A DNA stretch of 40,683 nt, taken from contig CAJXAT010000006.1 of the NCBI GenBank assembly GCA_913050055.1, positions 1 to 40,683 of the forward strand, written 5' to 3'. The position numbers and the translations under genes were made by a program. The notes beneath the pieces are model-generated. The model searched no databases. It saw only the letters and a list, made by a program, of their open reading frames with translations, and was not told where the DNA came from. This document shows, one piece after another, positions 31,907-40,666 of the stretch. Positions within the stretch are counted from its first letter, which is position 1. Each line of letters starts with the position of its first letter. Origin of the DNA: an uncultured Flammeovirgaceae bacterium. GTDB lineage: Bacteria; Bacteroidota; Bacteroidia; Cytophagales; Cyclobacteriaceae.

Positions 31907-34519
31907 ATGAAAAATTCGCTTATCTTCCTATTTGTAAGTTCTTTAGTCTTTTCCTGTGGCACTGATTCAAAATGGAGGGATTTAAACAATAATGGTACTA
32001 AAGATCTTTACGAGAATACTGATTTTTCCTTTGAGGATAGAGCCGCTGATTTAGTGAGTAAAATGACGCTTGATGAAAAGATTTCTCAAATGCAAAGAGA
32101 AGCTCCCGCAATAGAAAGACTGGGGATCGCAAAATATTCTTGGGGTAATGAGGGGCTTCATGGGGTAGCGTCGCGGATGAGTGGAGAGGACTTTTTTACA
32201 ACTGTATTTCCCCAAAGCATAGGAATTGCAAGCACTTGGAATCCAGGACTGGTGAGTCAAGAAGCCAAGGTAATTTCTGATGAAGCAAGAGCTCTTGCTA
32301 ATCAACTTGACAACACTAAATTTTTAAGCTTTTGGTCTCCGATGATTAATATGGCCAGAGATCCAAGATGGGGTCGAACACAAGAAAGCTATGGCGAAGA
32401 CCCACTCTTAGTAAGTGAAATAAGCAAAGCTTTTATTCAAGGCTTACAAGGTAAGGATCCAAAGTATATCAAGACCGCTGCTTCTATCAAGCATTTCATT
32501 GCTAATAATGTTGATTATCAGCGGCATTATGGAAGCTCAAATATTAGTGAAAAACTTCTTAGAGACTATTATTTTCCTGCTTTTAAGACCAATGTTTTGG
32601 AATCGAACGTCCAGATTGTCATGTCGGCCTACAATGCTCTAAACAATGTGCCCTGCAGTAGTAATCAGTGGTTGCTTCAGGAGATTTTACGTGATGATTG
32701 GGGATTTGAGGGTCATGTTGTATCGGATTGTGGCGCAATTTATAATATCCATGCCAACCATTTTTATGTGGATTCTCCCGAGAAAGGTGCTGCAAGCGCA
32801 GTTCTTGCAGGAACAGATCTCAATTGCGGTGGGATGTATACCACACATTTAGCTAAGGCAGTTGAGTTAGGCTTACTCACTGAAAAAGATTTAGATAAAG
32901 CAGTTAAAAGGATAATGACCACTGCCATGAGACTGGGGATGTTCGATCCCAAAGAGCAGGTTCCTTTTGCCCAAATCACCCCTGATGTTATTGAACAAAC
33001 CTCACATCAAGAATTAGCGAAAGAAGCGGCTCTTCAATCGCTAATACTGTTAAAAAACGAAAATAATTTTCTTCCCTTGTCCAAAAATTTAACATCTATT
33101 GCCGTAATTGGTCCCAATGCCAATGAATGTATCTATGGAAATTATAGTGGGATACCTTCCAAAGGGATCACTCCTTTGGAAGGTATCCAAGACATTGTTT
33201 CTGAAGAGACGCATGTAAATTATGCTCAAGGATCAGCAGCACATGATTTTAACCTACCAGCAATTGAAAACAGTGCTTTTTTCTTGTCTCAGGCGCTACA
33301 AAAAAATGGATTAGTAGCAGAGTTTTTTGATAATATGAAATTGGAAGGAGTACCTGTGCTGACACGAATTGACAGTAATCTGGTACATCAATGGTGGGAT
33401 GAGAGCCAATTCCCATCAGAATTTGTTCCTGTAGATAAGTTTTCTGTGAGGTGGAAGGGGGTTATTGTTCCTCCAAAATCTACTGAATACATGTTCAGTG
33501 CTCGAAATACCGTAATGAGCAGTGACGATGACAAGGGAATTCGAATTTATCTGAACAATGAAATTATTTTGGATCAGTGGACCTCTCATGTGGGTTGGGA
33601 GACGGGAATAACCAAAAAACTAGAGGCTGGGAAAGCGTATGATTTTAGAGTTGAATATATAGACGATATTGATTGGGCAGCAGTAACCATAGGTTGGAAG
33701 CCACTTAAAGACAATTTATTGCAAGAGGCAATAGAAGTAGCCAAAAAATCTGATGCCGTAATTATAGTGCTAGGTTCAAGAAATGATACTGAGGGGGAAC
33801 ACCTTGACAGGCAGTCGCTTGATTTGCTTCCAGAACAGGAGAAGTTACTCCAGAAAGTTTATGAGGTCAACCCCAACATCGTATTGACTTTAGTCAATGG
33901 AAGCCCCATATCGGTAAATTGGGCAGATGAGAACATACCTGCTATTGTAGAGGCTTGGTATCCTGGTCAGGCAGAGGGAGTGGCCATAGCCGAGGTGTTA
34001 TTTGGAGATTACAATCCAGGCGGAAAATTACCAATAACCATTCCCAAAGCAGCTAGTGATTTGCCTGCATTTGAGGATTATGATATCACCAAAGGTAAAA
34101 CTTATATGTACCAGCGTATCGAACCCCTCTATCCCTTTGGATTTGGGCTTAGTTATACAGATTTTGAAGTTTCAAATGAATCAATCTTAAAGCAACAACT
34201 ATCCAAAGATGAAGTGATCGAGATATCTTTTGACCTCAAAAACATGGGTTCTATGCAAGGCAGCGAAGTGGTGCAACTCTACATCCGTAAAAATGATGAA
34301 GTACGAGGTAATCCTATAAAAATATTAAAATCATTTGAGCGCGTTTTTTTAGACGAAGGAGAAAAGCAAAGAATAACCTTAAGTTTCCCTATCAAGGAAC
34401 TCGCCCGTTATGATCCTGAGTTTGGTAAATTTACTGTAGTTAACGGGAGCTATGATTTTATGGTCGGTAACTCCAGTACTAATTTTTTTTTCAAAAAAAC
34501 CCTAGAAATTATTCAATAG
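31907..34519 (+). CDS. GH3 glycoside hydrolase with internal PA14 domain, lipoprotein
   Basis: An 870-residue exo-acting glycosidase (beta-glucosidase or beta-xylosidase type). Lipobox near SLVFSCGTD. Residues 40-370 are the GH3 barrel: MTLDEKISQMQ, GEDPLLVSEIS, IKTAASIKHFIANN and the nucleophile Asp274 in HVVSDCGAIYNIHANH. A PA14 domain (about 470-605; GLVAEFFDNMKLEG, FSVRWKGVIVPPKS, SDDDKGIRIYLNNE, WAAVTIGWKPL) is inserted in the second GH3 sandwich, probably binding sugar. The second domain resumes with AVIIVLGSRNDTEGEHLDRQSLDLL, holding the usual Glu of the acid/base region, and the C-terminal Fn3-like domain has YPFGFGLSYTDFEVS and GSEVVQLYIRK. ATG 31907 is preferred to GTG 31859 because it begins the signal peptide. 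Confidence 0.94.
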   Translation: MKNSLIFLFVSSLVFSCGTDSKWRDLNNNGTKDLYENTDFSFEDRAADLVSKMTLDEKISQMQREAPAIERLGIAKYSWGNEGLHGVASRMSGEDFFTTVFPQSIGIASTWNPGLVSQEAKVISDEARALANQLDNTKFLSFWSPMINMARDPRWGRTQESYGEDPLLVSEISKAFIQGLQGKDPKYIKTAASIKHFIANNVDYQRHYGSSNISEKLLRDYYFPAFKTNVLESNVQIVMSAYNALNNVPCSSNQWLLQEILRDDWGFEGHVVSDCGAIYNIHANHFYVDSPEKGAASAVLAGTDLNCGGMYTTHLAKAVELGLLTEKDLDKAVKRIMTTAMRLGMFDPKEQVPFAQITPDVIEQTSHQELAKEAALQSLILLKNENNFLPLSKNLTSIAVIGPNANECIYGNYSGIPSKGITPLEGIQDIVSEETHVNYAQGSAAHDFNLPAIENSAFFLSQALQKNGLVAEFFDNMKLEGVPVLTRIDSNLVHQWWDESQFPSEFVPVDKFSVRWKGVIVPPKSTEYMFSARNTVMSSDDDKGIRIYLNNEIILDQWTSHVGWETGITKKLEAGKAYDFRVEYIDDIDWAAVTIGWKPLKDNLLQEAIEVAKKSDAVIIVLGSRNDTEGEHLDRQSLDLLPEQEKLLQKVYEVNPNIVLTLVNGSPISVNWADENIPAIVEAWYPGQAEGVAIAEVLFGDYNPGGKLPITIPKAASDLPAFEDYDITKGKTYMYQRIEPLYPFGFGLSYTDFEVSNESILKQQLSKDEVIEISFDLKNMGSMQGSEVVQLYIRKNDEVRGNPIKILKSFERVFLDEGEKQRITLSFPIKELARYDPEFGKFTVVNGSYDFMVGNSSTNFFFKKTLEIIQ

Positions 34520-34560
34520 GAATATGGGTTAAAAGCGATATTTAAAAAAAGGGTGAAAAT

Positions 34561-36138
34561 ATGAAAAATAAAAAGAAGAGACTTCATTCATTTTTTATTT
34601 TACTTTTTTTCTGTATCAATTTTGGGTATACACAAACAAGTTATTTCGAAACATCCACACCTGAAGCCCAAGGAATGTCTTCATTAAATATATTGAAGTT
34701 TATTGATCGGCTGGAGGCAGAGATTGATGCAGTTCATAGTTTTATGATTATCAGGCATGGTAAATTAGTTTCACAAGGCTGGTGGGATCCTTATCAATCA
34801 GATGTTCCCCACATGATGAATTCAGTAAGTAAAAGTTTTATTTCAACTGCAATAGGATTCGCTATTCAAGAAAATATTATTTCACTTGATGATTTAGCTA
34901 TTTCCTTTTTTCCGAATAAAGTCAATGATAACCATTCCTGGCATTGGAATGAAATGCGAGTTAAGGATTTATTAGCTATGAATACTGGCCATTTGAAACA
35001 ACCGGTACCAGTAGCAATGTATTCAGGAAAAGTCGATTGGAATCCAGACATTCAAAATGAATTGGGTAATATTGATTGGAATACTGATTGGGTTAAATAC
35101 TTTTTTGATTCAAAAGTGGATTTTATGCCAGGAACACACTGGATGTACAATACAATGGCATCTAATGTTTTGGCAGCAATCATTAAAAAAGCAACTGGGC
35201 AAGATGTAGTTGACTATTTAGATAGTAGATTTTTTAAACCGCTAGGAATTGATAAACCTGCATGGGATAGATTTTCTGGAGGAAATACCGGATGGGGAAT
35301 TTGTGCTAAAACAGAAGATATTGCAAAACTAGGGCAGTTTTATTTACAAAAAGGGAAATGGAATGGTATCCAGCTTTTAAATGCAGATTGGATTGATTTA
35401 GCAACTTCTAAACAAAGTTCAAATGGGAGCAATCCTGACAATGATTTTACACAAGGATATGGGTATCAATTTTGGCTTTCGAGACATAATAGTTATCGAG
35501 CAGATGGTCTTTTCTCGCAGTTTAGTTTGATACTTCCAGATCAAGATTTAGTTATTGCAATTACCTCAGGGTCAAATGATATGGTTGGAGTCATGAACAT
35601 TGCTTGGGAGACTTTACTGCTGGAATTAAGTGAGTCGTCTCTACCTGCCGGCAAAAAAAATTATAGTCTATTAAAGAAGAAAACAAAAGGCCTTGCTCTA
35701 CGACCGGTCGTTGGAGAATTATCAAATGTTCTAGAGAACATCAGGGGGCATCTGTTTGAATTTGAAATTGATGAATTAAATAGATACTCAATGAAGTTAG
35801 ACTTAAATAGTAAAAATCATGAAATAGAACTTTTCAAGGGTGAAAACAATCAGATTATAAAAGTGGGTTTTAACATGTACGAGAAAAGCGATATGATATT
35901 TAGGTTACCGCACACAGAGAGAAAGGCATATTTGCAAGGTGAAGAATATAAAATTGCTGCTAGTGGGGCCTGGTCCCAACCTAATGAATATAAACTAAGA
36001 ATTTATTTTTACTCATCCACTGCGAGTATGGACTACACCTTTATTTTTGAAGAAGATAAATTAATTTGGAAGACTGATTTTAGACATCTATTAGATTTAA
36101 GCAATGGTGATTCTAAAACTATCGAGATAGAATTTTGA
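34561..36138 (+). CDS. Secreted serine hydrolase, class-C beta-lactamase family
   Basis: A 525-residue exported enzyme (signal peptide ending YTQT, no lipobox). The beta-lactamase fold (PF00144) spans about 40-370: S88-V-S-K91 in MMNSVSKSFISTAIGFA is the catalytic Ser-x-x-Lys, Y196 in HWMYNTMASNV the second motif, and late GYGYQFWLSRHNSYRADG includes the substrate-binding section. The remaining 150 residues form a strand-rich tail (ELFKGENNQIIKVGFNMYE, KLRIYFYSSTASMDYTFIFEE) of unknown function. In carbohydrate clusters, such proteins are typically esterases or peptidases rather than antibiotic-resistance enzymes; a role in de-acylating the glycan is inference. It is followed, eight bases after the stop, by the esterase gene. 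Confidence 0.88.
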   Translation: MKNKKKRLHSFFILLFFCINFGYTQTSYFETSTPEAQGMSSLNILKFIDRLEAEIDAVHSFMIIRHGKLVSQGWWDPYQSDVPHMMNSVSKSFISTAIGFAIQENIISLDDLAISFFPNKVNDNHSWHWNEMRVKDLLAMNTGHLKQPVPVAMYSGKVDWNPDIQNELGNIDWNTDWVKYFFDSKVDFMPGTHWMYNTMASNVLAAIIKKATGQDVVDYLDSRFFKPLGIDKPAWDRFSGGNTGWGICAKTEDIAKLGQFYLQKGKWNGIQLLNADWIDLATSKQSSNGSNPDNDFTQGYGYQFWLSRHNSYRADGLFSQFSLILPDQDLVIAITSGSNDMVGVMNIAWETLLLELSESSLPAGKKNYSLLKKKTKGLALRPVVGELSNVLENIRGHLFEFEIDELNRYSMKLDLNSKNHEIELFKGENNQIIKVGFNMYEKSDMIFRLPHTERKAYLQGEEYKIAASGAWSQPNEYKLRIYFYSSTASMDYTFIFEEDKLIWKTDFRHLLDLSNGDSKTIEIEF

Positions 36139-36146
36139 TAAAAAAC

Positions 36147-37088
36147 ATGAATTCTAAAATTTATTTAATTCGTGTTATAATTTTTTTCATTTTGATATCA
36201 ACTGCTGCAAACATATATGCTTTTGATATTGATCAGAAACCAAAATGGGGAAACATTAATTATGTGGGAGATGATGATTTGGGTCATCTATTAGATATTT
36301 ATCTTCCTTCTCAAGGAGCGGGCCCTTTTCCAATAGTAATATCGATAGCAGGGAGTGCATGGACAGATAACAACAATAAGTTTTGGGCTTATAAATATGG
36401 TGAACAGGGTGAGGATCTGTTAAAAAATGGATTTGCTGTAGTTTCAATGAATCACAGGTCTTCCTATTGTAGTAATTTTCCTGCTCAAATTCATGATGTC
36501 AAAGCAGCAGTTAGGTTTATTAGAGGCAATTCGGAACGATTCAATCTCAATAAAAAATTTATTGGGATCATGGGATATTCCTCTGGAGGCCATCTGGCTG
36601 CCTTGATGGGTACCAGCGGGGGTCTTGATCAGGTGGCTGAAGGAGATAAAGAAATATCAATTGAAGGTCAATTGGGCAATTTCTTAGGTGAAAGTAGCCA
36701 TGTAGATGCAGTAGTAGATTGGTATGGTCCTACAAATTTTATGGTTAGCTGTACTAAGGATTGGAATGGCGATGCAACCAATCGAATGAGATTTTTAGGG
36801 GGAAGTCTTGAAAAAAATAAGGACTTAGGAGCATTGGCAAATCCAATCAAATATGTGGATGAAAAGGATCCTCCATTTCTTATCATGCATGGTACCCTTG
36901 ATAAGGTAGTTCCTATTTGTCAAAGTGAATTACTTTATGAAAAGCTCATGTCAAATGGGGGCGAAGTAAAATTTATTCCTGTTCAAGGTGGGAATCATGA
37001 TTATCCAAGTTGGCAATATGATGTTAAATCAGAGACCGTAAATTTTTTCAAAAGCAGATATTTCATCAAAACAGAAAAAATTGATTGA
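36147..37088 (+). CDS. Secreted alpha/beta-hydrolase esterase (BD-FAE-like)
   Basis: A 313-residue exported alpha/beta hydrolase. Signal peptide ending NIYAF; then the family pattern HLLDIYLPSQGAGPFPIVISIAGSAW (where the oxyanion His-Gly-Gly is replaced by Ile-Ala-Gly), the nucleophile elbow G143-Y-S145-S-G147 in IMGYSSGGHLAALMG, the acid in PFLIMHGTLDKVVPICQSE, and His in QGGNHDYPSW. These place it with the BD-FAE/acetyl-xylan-type esterases (PF20434-like), which remove acyl groups such as acetyl or feruloyl from polysaccharides; the substrate is not decidable here. The ATG at 36147 is favoured over TTG 36135 as start. It follows the serine hydrolase gene closely and likely shares its transcript. 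Confidence 0.88.
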   Translation: MNSKIYLIRVIIFFILISTAANIYAFDIDQKPKWGNINYVGDDDLGHLLDIYLPSQGAGPFPIVISIAGSAWTDNNNKFWAYKYGEQGEDLLKNGFAVVSMNHRSSYCSNFPAQIHDVKAAVRFIRGNSERFNLNKKFIGIMGYSSGGHLAALMGTSGGLDQVAEGDKEISIEGQLGNFLGESSHVDAVVDWYGPTNFMVSCTKDWNGDATNRMRFLGGSLEKNKDLGALANPIKYVDEKDPPFLIMHGTLDKVVPICQSELLYEKLMSNGGEVKFIPVQGGNHDYPSWQYDVKSETVNFFKSRYFIKTEKID

Positions 37089-37095
37089 CTTTAAT

Positions 37096-37206
37096 GTGTT
37101 TAGACTTAAGTATTTCATTTTTATGCTATCGACTGATTTGACGCCGCTGGCGCAGGCAGAAATAATGACCGCGTTTTTCACGAATGGAGCAAAAAATATT
37201 AAATGA
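37096..37206 (+). CDS. Possible 36-residue small frame before the second sulfatase (uncertain)
   Basis: A GTG-initiated frame of 36 codons fills the spacer between esterase and sulfatase; its TGA overlaps the sulfatase ATG as ATGA (37203-37206), which would couple the two. The predicted peptide begins with a short hydrophobic part (MFRLKYFIFML) and has no recognisable family. The spacer contains a locally GC-richer stretch (ACGCCGCTGGCGCAGGC). It could be a leader peptide, a remnant, or chance. Confidence 0.2.
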   Translation: MFRLKYFIFMLSTDLTPLAQAEIMTAFFTNGAKNIK

Positions 37207-38597
37207 ATTTTTATGAAAAAATAAATTTGTCCTTTATCATTTTATTTGCCTTTGTCATCAGCCTCTATATTTTTTTGAAGCCTAAAAAACAATCGCAGCC
37301 AAATATCGTACTTATTTTCACAGACGATCAAGGATATGGAGACTTAAGCAGTTATGGATCTGAGACTATTTATACACCCCATTTGGATGCATTAACTAAA
37401 AGGGGCATGCTATTCACAGACTTCCATGTTGCCTCTTCAGTATGCACTCCTTCAAGGGCAGCCTTGCTCACGGGCTGTTACCCTGATCGTGTGGGTTTGC
37501 CCAACGTACTTTTCCCGAATGGAGCGTGGGGGAGTAATCCTAATGTTGGCTTAAATCCTGACGAAGAAACGATAGCGGAACTCTTAAAAAAAAAGGGATA
37601 TGCCACAGCGATGGCAGGCAAATGGCATTTAGGACATAAGCAAAAATTCTTACCCCTTCAACATGGTTTTGATAGCTATCTTGGTGTGCCTTATTCTAAT
37701 GATATGAGTAAAGGAGAACTGCCCTTAGTCAAGGATAATAAAGTGATAGAAGTAGATATTGATCAATCGTTGTTGACCCAACGATATACGGAGTTTGGTA
37801 TTGATTTCATTAAAACTCAGGCTGGCAAAGCGCCCTTTTTTCTTTACCTAGCTCATACCATGCCTCACATTCCAATTGCCGCATCAACCAATTTTGAAGG
37901 GACTTCAAAAGGAGGCCTTTATGGCGATGTGATTGAGGAGATAGACGGATCGGTAGGGGCGATTATCCAAGAGCTAAAAGCTCAAGGGCTACTGGAAAAC
38001 ACTTTAGTTATTTTCACTTCTGATAACGGGCCTTGGCTTTCTTATGGCAATCATGGGGGAAGTGCTGGAGTATTGCGTGGGGGAAAATTTGATGCTTGGG
38101 AAGGTGGCTTTAGAGTTCCGGCCATTATGTCGTGGCCAGGAGTAATACCGCCCGAAAGCGTAAATAATGATTTAATCCACACAATGGATATTTTACCTAC
38201 ATTGATTGCGATAACAGGTGCTCAGCTTCCTGAAAATAAAATTGATGGGCAAAATATCTTATCTAGTCTCCAAGGGGAAAAAGTGAACAAATTACAACAA
38301 CGTATTTTTTATTATTTTGGAGAGAGTAAGATCAAAGCTGTTCGTAAAGGAGCGTGGAAGTATGTAGCTGGGCACAAGGGAGGTATCGTTATCGAACCAG
38401 GAATAGATGGTATTAATGGGAAAACAAAAGAGGTATATCACGAGGAGGCACTCTATAATTTAACCACTGACATTTCAGAACAGGATAATCTTATAGTTCA
38501 ATTCCCTGAGCGGGCAGCTAGGTTAAAAAAGGCGGGTGAGACATTTGAATTAAAAATAAAAGCCGAGTCCCGTCCCATCGGCATTGATGAAGAGTAA
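37203..38597 (+). CDS. Family S1 sulfatase, signal-anchored
   Basis: A 464-residue sulfatase with the maturation site C81-T-P-S-R85 in SSVCTPSRAALLTGCYPDRVG. Other motifs: NIVLIFTDDQGYGDLSSYG (metal-binding Asp pair), AMAGKWHLGH, FTSDNGPWLSYG and LRGGKFDAWEGGFRVPAIMSWPG. It resembles the arylsulfatase/N-acetylgalactosamine-6-sulfatase branch more than the first sulfatase in this window, so the two probably attack different positions or residues. The N-terminus MNFYEKINLSFIILFAFVISLYIF is hydrophobic but has no lipobox or obvious cleavage site, so the protein may be membrane-anchored. It is followed, two bases after the stop, by the SASA esterase gene, showing one transcript. Confidence 0.93.
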   Translation: MNFYEKINLSFIILFAFVISLYIFLKPKKQSQPNIVLIFTDDQGYGDLSSYGSETIYTPHLDALTKRGMLFTDFHVASSVCTPSRAALLTGCYPDRVGLPNVLFPNGAWGSNPNVGLNPDEETIAELLKKKGYATAMAGKWHLGHKQKFLPLQHGFDSYLGVPYSNDMSKGELPLVKDNKVIEVDIDQSLLTQRYTEFGIDFIKTQAGKAPFFLYLAHTMPHIPIAASTNFEGTSKGGLYGDVIEEIDGSVGAIIQELKAQGLLENTLVIFTSDNGPWLSYGNHGGSAGVLRGGKFDAWEGGFRVPAIMSWPGVIPPESVNNDLIHTMDILPTLIAITGAQLPENKIDGQNILSSLQGEKVNKLQQRIFYYFGESKIKAVRKGAWKYVAGHKGGIVIEPGIDGINGKTKEVYHEEALYNLTTDISEQDNLIVQFPERAARLKKAGETFELKIKAESRPIGIDEE

Positions 38598-38599
38598 AT

Positions 38600-40666
38600 A
38601 TGGCATATAGTTCAAACAGTAATTTCAATTGCTTTTTTTTTTATCTCATAGGGCTTCTATGTTTGATGAATCTGGGATGCAGTCATCAAAAGGGGGAGTT
38701 AAGAGTGGCAGATATATTTACCGATTACATGGTATTGCAGCAAGAGGCGGATGCACCTATTTGGGGCTGGGCTAGGCCCAATACTGAGGTGACCATTGCT
38801 ACATCATGGAGTCATCAATTCCATACCTACAGTAATGATTCAGGAAAATGGGAAACTACGATTAGAACACCAAAAACAGATGCCCAACCTCAATGGTTAA
38901 AAATCTCGTCTGTAGATTCAACAATTTTTGTCAGCCATGTATTATTAGGCGAGGTATGGGTAGGATCAGGACAATCCAATATGGAAATGCCAATGAACGG
39001 ATGGACAGACCGAGGGGATTCCTTGAATGATTCGCAAAATGAAATTAAGAATGCAAATTATTCCAAAATTAGATTATTCCGCGTAGGCAAAGTACAGACC
39101 TATGAGTCACTTGAACAATTAGACGGCAGTTGGACCATTTGTGCGCCTGAGACCGTATCAAATTTTTCGGCTGTTTTGTATTTTTTTGGCCGAGAGCTGC
39201 ATGAAAATATAGAAACGCCTATTGGATTGATCGATGCGAGTTGGGATGGTTCTTCAGCCCAAGCTTGGGTTACACCTGATTATTTGGAGAAAATACAGGG
39301 TTTTGAAAAAGCAAAAGAGAAATTAACACTGACTGCTCGCGAATTTGAGCCTTTTAATGATTGGGTAGGTGAGATGAAACAAATTCCAAGAGATGAGTTG
39401 ATTGGAGCAGTAGCCTTCCGTTTTGAAAGTGATAAAACTAAACCCTATGCAAACTTAAACTATGACGATTCAGCATGGGACACGGTCTCTCATACCAATC
39501 TCTCAAAAGTATTTGGTGAGGATTTTGAGGGCGAGGATTTTGAGGGCTATGATATTAATGGTGTGGTCTGGTTCCGTCAAGAATTCCAATATTCAAAAGA
39601 TACCCGTTCAGATAGTTTAGCCCTATTTTTAGGGCCCATAAAACACTTAAACAGCACTTTTTTGAATGGGAAATTGATTGGAAGAAAAGAGCATTGGGGA
39701 TCTAATCAAGGTGATGTAGTCTATAAAATATCCTCAAAAGAGCTTAAAAAAGGCAAAAACATATTGGCTATTCGAGTCATCGATGTTTGGGGAACGGCAG
39801 GATTTAAAAAAGGAGTGACTCCCAAGATATTGGATGATCAAAAAGAGGAGCTTATCGTATTGCAGGATTATTGGAAATTCAAGCGCTCCGCCGTACTTTT
39901 TAATAATGCCTTTCATATCATTGGCGATGACGAACAAGTCAGAGAATTATCTCTTAGAATGACGGTTTTTACGCCAGGATCTATGTACAATGGAATGATT
40001 GCTCCATTGATTCCTTTTGCTATTAAAGGAGCTTTATGGTACCAAGGAGAGACCAATGTTTCTAGACCTTTGTTATATCAAACCATATTCCCAGCCGTTT
40101 TTAATAGTTGGCGGTCTCATTGGGGGCAAGGAGATTTTCCTTTTTACTATGCTCAGCTGTCATCATATGGGGGTTTTAGTCATGAGGTTACCCAATTAAG
40201 GGAGGCGCAACTTTTTACATTAAAAGAAAAAAATGTGGGCATGGCGGTAACTATTGATATTGGGGATTATGATAAAATACATACCCACAACAAGCAAGAC
40301 ATAGGCAAACGTCTGGCATTATGGGCACGTGCCAAAGACTATGGAGACACGTCCTTGATTTATTCTGGTCCATTATACAAAGAGGTGACTTTTGAAGGGG
40401 CTCATGCCATCATTTCCTTTGATCATGTGGGGGGTGGGTTAGATACTACAAAGAAGCTGCTACATTTTGAAATAGCAGGATCAGACAAGGTATTTTATCC
40501 AGCAGAGGCCCACATCGTAAACAACGAAGTGATTGCTCGGGCCGATCAAGTCAAAATGCCCATTTTCGTGCGGTATGCTTGGCTTCCGTATGTAGAGGCA
40601 AATTTGTTTAATTTAGAAGGGCTGCCTGCCGCACCCTTTAGAAACTACACTAACCATGAAGAATAA
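38600..40666 (+). CDS. SASA-type 9-O-acetylesterase, lipoprotein
   Basis: A 688-residue sialate O-acetylesterase family protein (SASA, PF03629). Lipobox in LLCLMNLGCSHQ. The catalytic motif G-S-G-Q-S126-N-M is in VWVGSGQSNMEMP; IPFAIKGALWYQGETNVSR is the second catalytic block, and a third lies near IHTHNKQDIGKRLALWA with the catalytic Asp/His. Between the two halves (about 265-400) is a jelly-roll, sugar-binding-like segment (VVWFRQEFQYSKD, LALFLGPIKHLNSTFLNGKLIG), as in GH2-type binding domains. Though named for sialic acid, members in polysaccharide clusters often deacetylate other glycans. An in-frame 15-bp duplication (39518-39547) encodes EDFEGEDFEG. Confidence 0.93.
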   Translation: MAYSSNSNFNCFFFYLIGLLCLMNLGCSHQKGELRVADIFTDYMVLQQEADAPIWGWARPNTEVTIATSWSHQFHTYSNDSGKWETTIRTPKTDAQPQWLKISSVDSTIFVSHVLLGEVWVGSGQSNMEMPMNGWTDRGDSLNDSQNEIKNANYSKIRLFRVGKVQTYESLEQLDGSWTICAPETVSNFSAVLYFFGRELHENIETPIGLIDASWDGSSAQAWVTPDYLEKIQGFEKAKEKLTLTAREFEPFNDWVGEMKQIPRDELIGAVAFRFESDKTKPYANLNYDDSAWDTVSHTNLSKVFGEDFEGEDFEGYDINGVVWFRQEFQYSKDTRSDSLALFLGPIKHLNSTFLNGKLIGRKEHWGSNQGDVVYKISSKELKKGKNILAIRVIDVWGTAGFKKGVTPKILDDQKEELIVLQDYWKFKRSAVLFNNAFHIIGDDEQVRELSLRMTVFTPGSMYNGMIAPLIPFAIKGALWYQGETNVSRPLLYQTIFPAVFNSWRSHWGQGDFPFYYAQLSSYGGFSHEVTQLREAQLFTLKEKNVGMAVTIDIGDYDKIHTHNKQDIGKRLALWARAKDYGDTSLIYSGPLYKEVTFEGAHAIISFDHVGGGLDTTKKLLHFEIAGSDKVFYPAEAHIVNNEVIARADQVKMPIFVRYAWLPYVEANLFNLEGLPAAPFRNYTNHEE

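Noticed and set aside
34561-36138. Antibiotic-resistance beta-lactamase
   Set aside because: The protein has only the general class-C fold motifs, a long C-terminal extension and a glycan-cluster context; resistance activity is not supported.
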